Shown here: positions 7,920 to 10,170 of the stretch, one piece after another
How the letters are laid out: each line of letters starts with the position of its first letter
Position numbering within the stretch: the first letter of the stretch is position 1
Source: Halieaceae bacterium
GTDB lineage: Bacteria > Pseudomonadota > Gammaproteobacteria > Pseudomonadales > Halieaceae
Assembly: GCA_018666055.1 (NCBI GenBank)
Contig: JABJAS010000170.1
Location: 1 to 10,170, forward strand
DNA: 10,170 nucleotides
Reading direction: 5' to 3'
Notes under the pieces: model-generated
The model's database searches: none
The model's input: the letters and a program-made list of their open reading frames with translations, nothing else
What the model was told of the DNA's origin: nothing
Translations under genes and position numbers: made by a program

Positions 7920-9716
7920 ATGAGACAGTTTATTTTTGCCTGTTTGTTGACGGTGATCAGCGCACTCATTGCGACCCCAATTAACGCCCAAGAAGCCGGT
8001 AAAGGGGTCATGGCGGCCAACGTCAAAATCAAGCAACACAACGGGCTCACTGCCGCGGAACTGATTGAGCGCACCAAGGAATTAAATCAAGCGTTCGAAA
8101 CGAACCTGTTGGCCGGTTTTGAGCCAGGCAAGGCGCAAACCCCTCAACAAGCACTGTTTGCCCTGCATAACGCTTTTCGGCAAGGAGACCCATCGTCCGC
8201 GGCACTGTATCTTGACCTGCGCTATCTACCGTCAGACATTGCAGAAATTGATCCCATCTCACTGGCGCGCGGATTACTCTTTATTTTTGCGCAACAAAAC
8301 GTACTCGACCTGAGCTTGGTGAGTGACGACCCTTTAGGCAATCAAGAAGATGGGCTACCAGATGATCTCGAGCAGGCGGGCACCGTCACGCTGAGCGAAG
8401 AAGTCATTCCTATTTATCTACAGCGCCTGCAAGAGTCAGATGGCACGCATGCTTGGAAAATTGCCAATGCCTCCGTTATTCGAATTCCTGATATGTGGGA
8501 TGAGCTCGGTTACAGCGATCTAGCCGTCTGGCTTTCGCAGGCATTACCCGAGTTTTATATCTTGAGTATGGGTAATTGGCAGTTTGCGACACTGCTGTTT
8601 ACGTTAATCGCCGGTTGGTTTGCAACCGGCTGGATCAGCCAAATCGCCAGACGCCTGATGCACCGCATCAATAACCCATGGGGGCATGCGTTACAGCGCT
8701 TTTTGCAAACGCCCCTGCGACTGATGTTGTATGTGCTACTGATTCGCATCGTCATCGCTCAGCTCGGCCTATCAGTGATGGCTCGCGCGTACCTGCAATC
8801 CTCACCACTGGAATATATCGTCGCGGTTATCCTCGCCTTCGGCTTACTGAACCTTTACCGAGATTATAAAATTCGGCAGCTCGAATTACTGGGCGAGATC
8901 GAATATGTCGCACTCATCAAACCCGTGATTGTCATAGTTCGCATCATTGTTGCCACGACTGCCGCACTGATGTGGGCTGATCAAGCAGGCTTTAATGTAT
9001 CAACCTTGATTACCGGGCTAGGCGTCGGTTCTATCGCCATCGCACTCGCGGCACAAAAAACATTAGAAAACGTGATCGGCGCTATCACGCTGTACACCGC
9101 AAGGCCTATTCGGCCTGGCGACTGGTGCCGCTTTGGCCAGACAAAAGGGATGGTCGAAGAGATCGGTCTGCGATCGGTGACCTTGCGAACAAAGGATCGG
9201 ACCTTGGTAACCGTCCCTAACTCTATGTTCTCGTCTGCAGACATTGAGAATTTCTCAGTACGCGACCGAATCCGGTTTTTTAAACTACTCGAGCTACAGA
9301 TGCCGACACCCGATCAACTTCGCGCCATTTTGGGCGAGTTCCGGGCACTATTTGCCGCGCACCCCATGGTGAAGCAAGATTCCATCAGTATTCGATTGTC
9401 CGACATCGCCGCTGCAACCGCTGTCATTCGGCTCGATGCAGAGATCACGACTAAAGAATACCAGGAGTATCTCGCTGTCGCGGAAGACCTCAACCTCCGC
9501 ATTATCGAAATTGTGCATCACAACGGCGCCATCTTTTCTGGGCCTGGACAGGTGTTACAACTGCGTGATTTTCAACAGGCCTCGCTGGATAAGCTGGCAG
9601 AGGTCGATGCGAAACTGGAAGTCTGGCGTCAGGGTGAGGGCTTACCGTTTCCAGATTTATCAGACAATGAAAAACAACGATTGAAAAATACGCTCACCTA
9701 CCCTGACAAGAGCTGA
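7920..9716 (+). CDS. MscS-family mechanosensitive channel with periplasmic N-terminal domain
   Basis: A 598-residue inner-membrane channel, about twice the length of E. coli MscS (286). A signal peptide (1-23, likely cleaved after TPINA) precedes a periplasmic domain of about 190 residues (24-213), with AQQALFALHNAF-like and GDPSSAALYLDLRYLP segments typical of large MscS relatives. Membrane helices follow at about 217-238, 264-288, 298-315 and 334-352. The pore helix is GLGVGSIAIALAAQKTLENV (366-385). The beta domain ARPIRPGDWCRFGQTKGMVEEIG (394-416, in two parts) and TVPNSMFSSADIENFS are diagnostic. A cytoplasmic alpha/beta domain follows to about 545, and the tail is charged. Such channels release solutes on hypo-osmotic shock. 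GGAGG at 7911-7915 is a strong ribosome binding site with short spacing (4 bases). The gene may share the tat transcript. Confidence 0.93.
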   Translation: MRQFIFACLLTVISALIATPINAQEAGKGVMAANVKIKQHNGLTAAELIERTKELNQAFETNLLAGFEPGKAQTPQQALFALHNAFRQGDPSSAALYLDLRYLPSDIAEIDPISLARGLLFIFAQQNVLDLSLVSDDPLGNQEDGLPDDLEQAGTVTLSEEVIPIYLQRLQESDGTHAWKIANASVIRIPDMWDELGYSDLAVWLSQALPEFYILSMGNWQFATLLFTLIAGWFATGWISQIARRLMHRINNPWGHALQRFLQTPLRLMLYVLLIRIVIAQLGLSVMARAYLQSSPLEYIVAVILAFGLLNLYRDYKIRQLELLGEIEYVALIKPVIVIVRIIVATTAALMWADQAGFNVSTLITGLGVGSIAIALAAQKTLENVIGAITLYTARPIRPGDWCRFGQTKGMVEEIGLRSVTLRTKDRTLVTVPNSMFSSADIENFSVRDRIRFFKLLELQMPTPDQLRAILGEFRALFAAHPMVKQDSISIRLSDIAAATAVIRLDAEITTKEYQEYLAVAEDLNLRIIEIVHHNGAIFSGPGQVLQLRDFQQASLDKLAEVDAKLEVWRQGEGLPFPDLSDNEKQRLKNTLTYPDKS

Positions 9717-10072
9717 GAATGCTGTCTGATTGGCAACGCTGACTTGCCCACGTCTCCCCCAACAGTGAGTCGCGGCAACTGATCGCAATCTTTCTTGTCA
9801 GATCGACAACTGCCAAGGAAACCCGAGCCGCGCCTGAGCGTTACGCAAAGCGGAATCACCGTCATCAAACCACGAATGGCCGAGCGGCAGCCCGCTAAGC
9901 TGAAATAACTAATAAGAAGCGGATTCAGCCCAATCAGGTGCTTATTGTCAGCCAGCACCATAAAACGGTGATCACAGGAAGCGATGCCAAGGGTAGCCAC
10001 ACCAAAGGCAGTACCAATCCATATTGATACTGAACGATCTTTTTAATGCCGGTCCGCGTAAACTAGTTCCAG
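9717..10072. other. 356-base intergenic region without a supported gene
   Basis: I find no RNA gene, insertion sequence end or clear terminator here. Small inverted repeats exist (TTGTC and GACAA at 9797-9811 region; GCGTTACGC at 9838-9846), but none has a following T-run. On the minus strand one frame is free of stops from 10042 to 9698, and another from 9908 to 9801 ends in a stop at 9798-9800. Both give partly protein-like translations, such as LPLGHSWFDDGDSALRNAQ in the second frame. This could be a decayed gene lying opposite the mscS-type gene, or chance. The first frame overlaps the end of the mscS-type gene, and neither has a convincing start or ribosome binding site. Confidence 0.5.
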
Positions 10073-10170
10073 ATGAAGAAAAAGCACCCCTCACGCCAGC
10101 CCGAAGCGATTAATGTGACTGACAATACAGCGCCCATCAAACAAACAATCGAGCCTGACGACCGGCTTAC
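10073..10170 (+). CDS. Possible 5' end of an unidentified gene, cut by the window edge
   Basis: From ATG at 10073 a reading frame stays open for 32 codons to the end of the window. The translation begins MKKKHPSRQPEAINVT and continues hydrophilic and acidic (ending near EPDDRL), which looks like a natural N-terminus of a soluble protein. An in-frame stop at 10064-10066 fixes the ATG as the first start. No clear Shine-Dalgarno sequence precedes it (the sequence is TTCCAG), and the promoter is uncertain, with TTGATA at 10024-10029 lacking a well-spaced -10 box. The family cannot be recognised from so little sequence. Confidence 0.4.
   Translation, partial: MKKKHPSRQPEAINVTDNTAPIKQTIEPDDRL

Noticed and set aside
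9781..9815. Terminator after the mscS-type gene
   Set aside because: The short dyads there (stems of 4-5 bases) have no T-run on either strand, so they do not meet the pattern of an intrinsic terminator.
9698..10000. 100-codon minus-strand ORF as an intact gene
   Set aside because: There is no ribosome binding site, it overlaps the mscS-type gene end, and the second half (Arg, Cys and Gly rich) does not look like protein; kept only as part of a possible decayed gene.

Overview
This is a compact stretch of a gammaproteobacterial chromosome. All ten confident genes lie on the + strand, and most overlap by 4 bases or are separated by fewer than 20. The gene order argS, SPOR protein, DUF971 protein, ubiE, ubiJ, ubiB, hisI, hisE, tatA, tatB, tatC is a condensed version of a block I know from Pseudomonas and relatives. 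The ubiquinone genes and the UbiE and UbiB sequences point to an aerobic, ubiquinone-using gammaproteobacterium with moderate G+C. I cannot place it at genus level from sequence alone; a marine gammaproteobacterium is a guess.

Layout. Positions 24-2670 hold argS (arginyl-tRNA synthetase), a membrane-anchored SPOR-domain protein (FtsN-like, cell division or peptidoglycan) and a small DUF971 protein; they are tightly packed and probably cotranscribed. A 74-base gap (2671-2744) carries a possible promoter, a perfect 12-bp palindrome and a small hairpin. Positions 2745-5730 are the ubiquinone block ubiE-ubiJ-ubiB, with 4-base overlaps. Positions 5760-6488 are hisI and hisE, steps 3 and 2 of histidine synthesis. 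Positions 6506-7902 are the twin-arginine translocase tatA-tatB-tatC. Positions 7920-9716 encode a large MscS-family mechanosensitive channel with a signal peptide and a periplasmic N-terminal domain.

Positions 9717-10072 contain no gene I can support. From 10073 a possible new + strand gene runs off the end of the window.

Most of the window is conserved housekeeping sequence, and I see no phage, insertion sequence, CRISPR array, RNA gene or defence system. The points worth a second look are modest: hslV-hslU are absent from their usual place between the SPOR and DUF971 genes; UbiB has Ala where the DFG-like motif normally has Gly; there is a palindrome in front of ubiE; the MscS protein has a periplasmic sensor-like domain; and the 3' intergenic region may hold remnants of a decayed gene.
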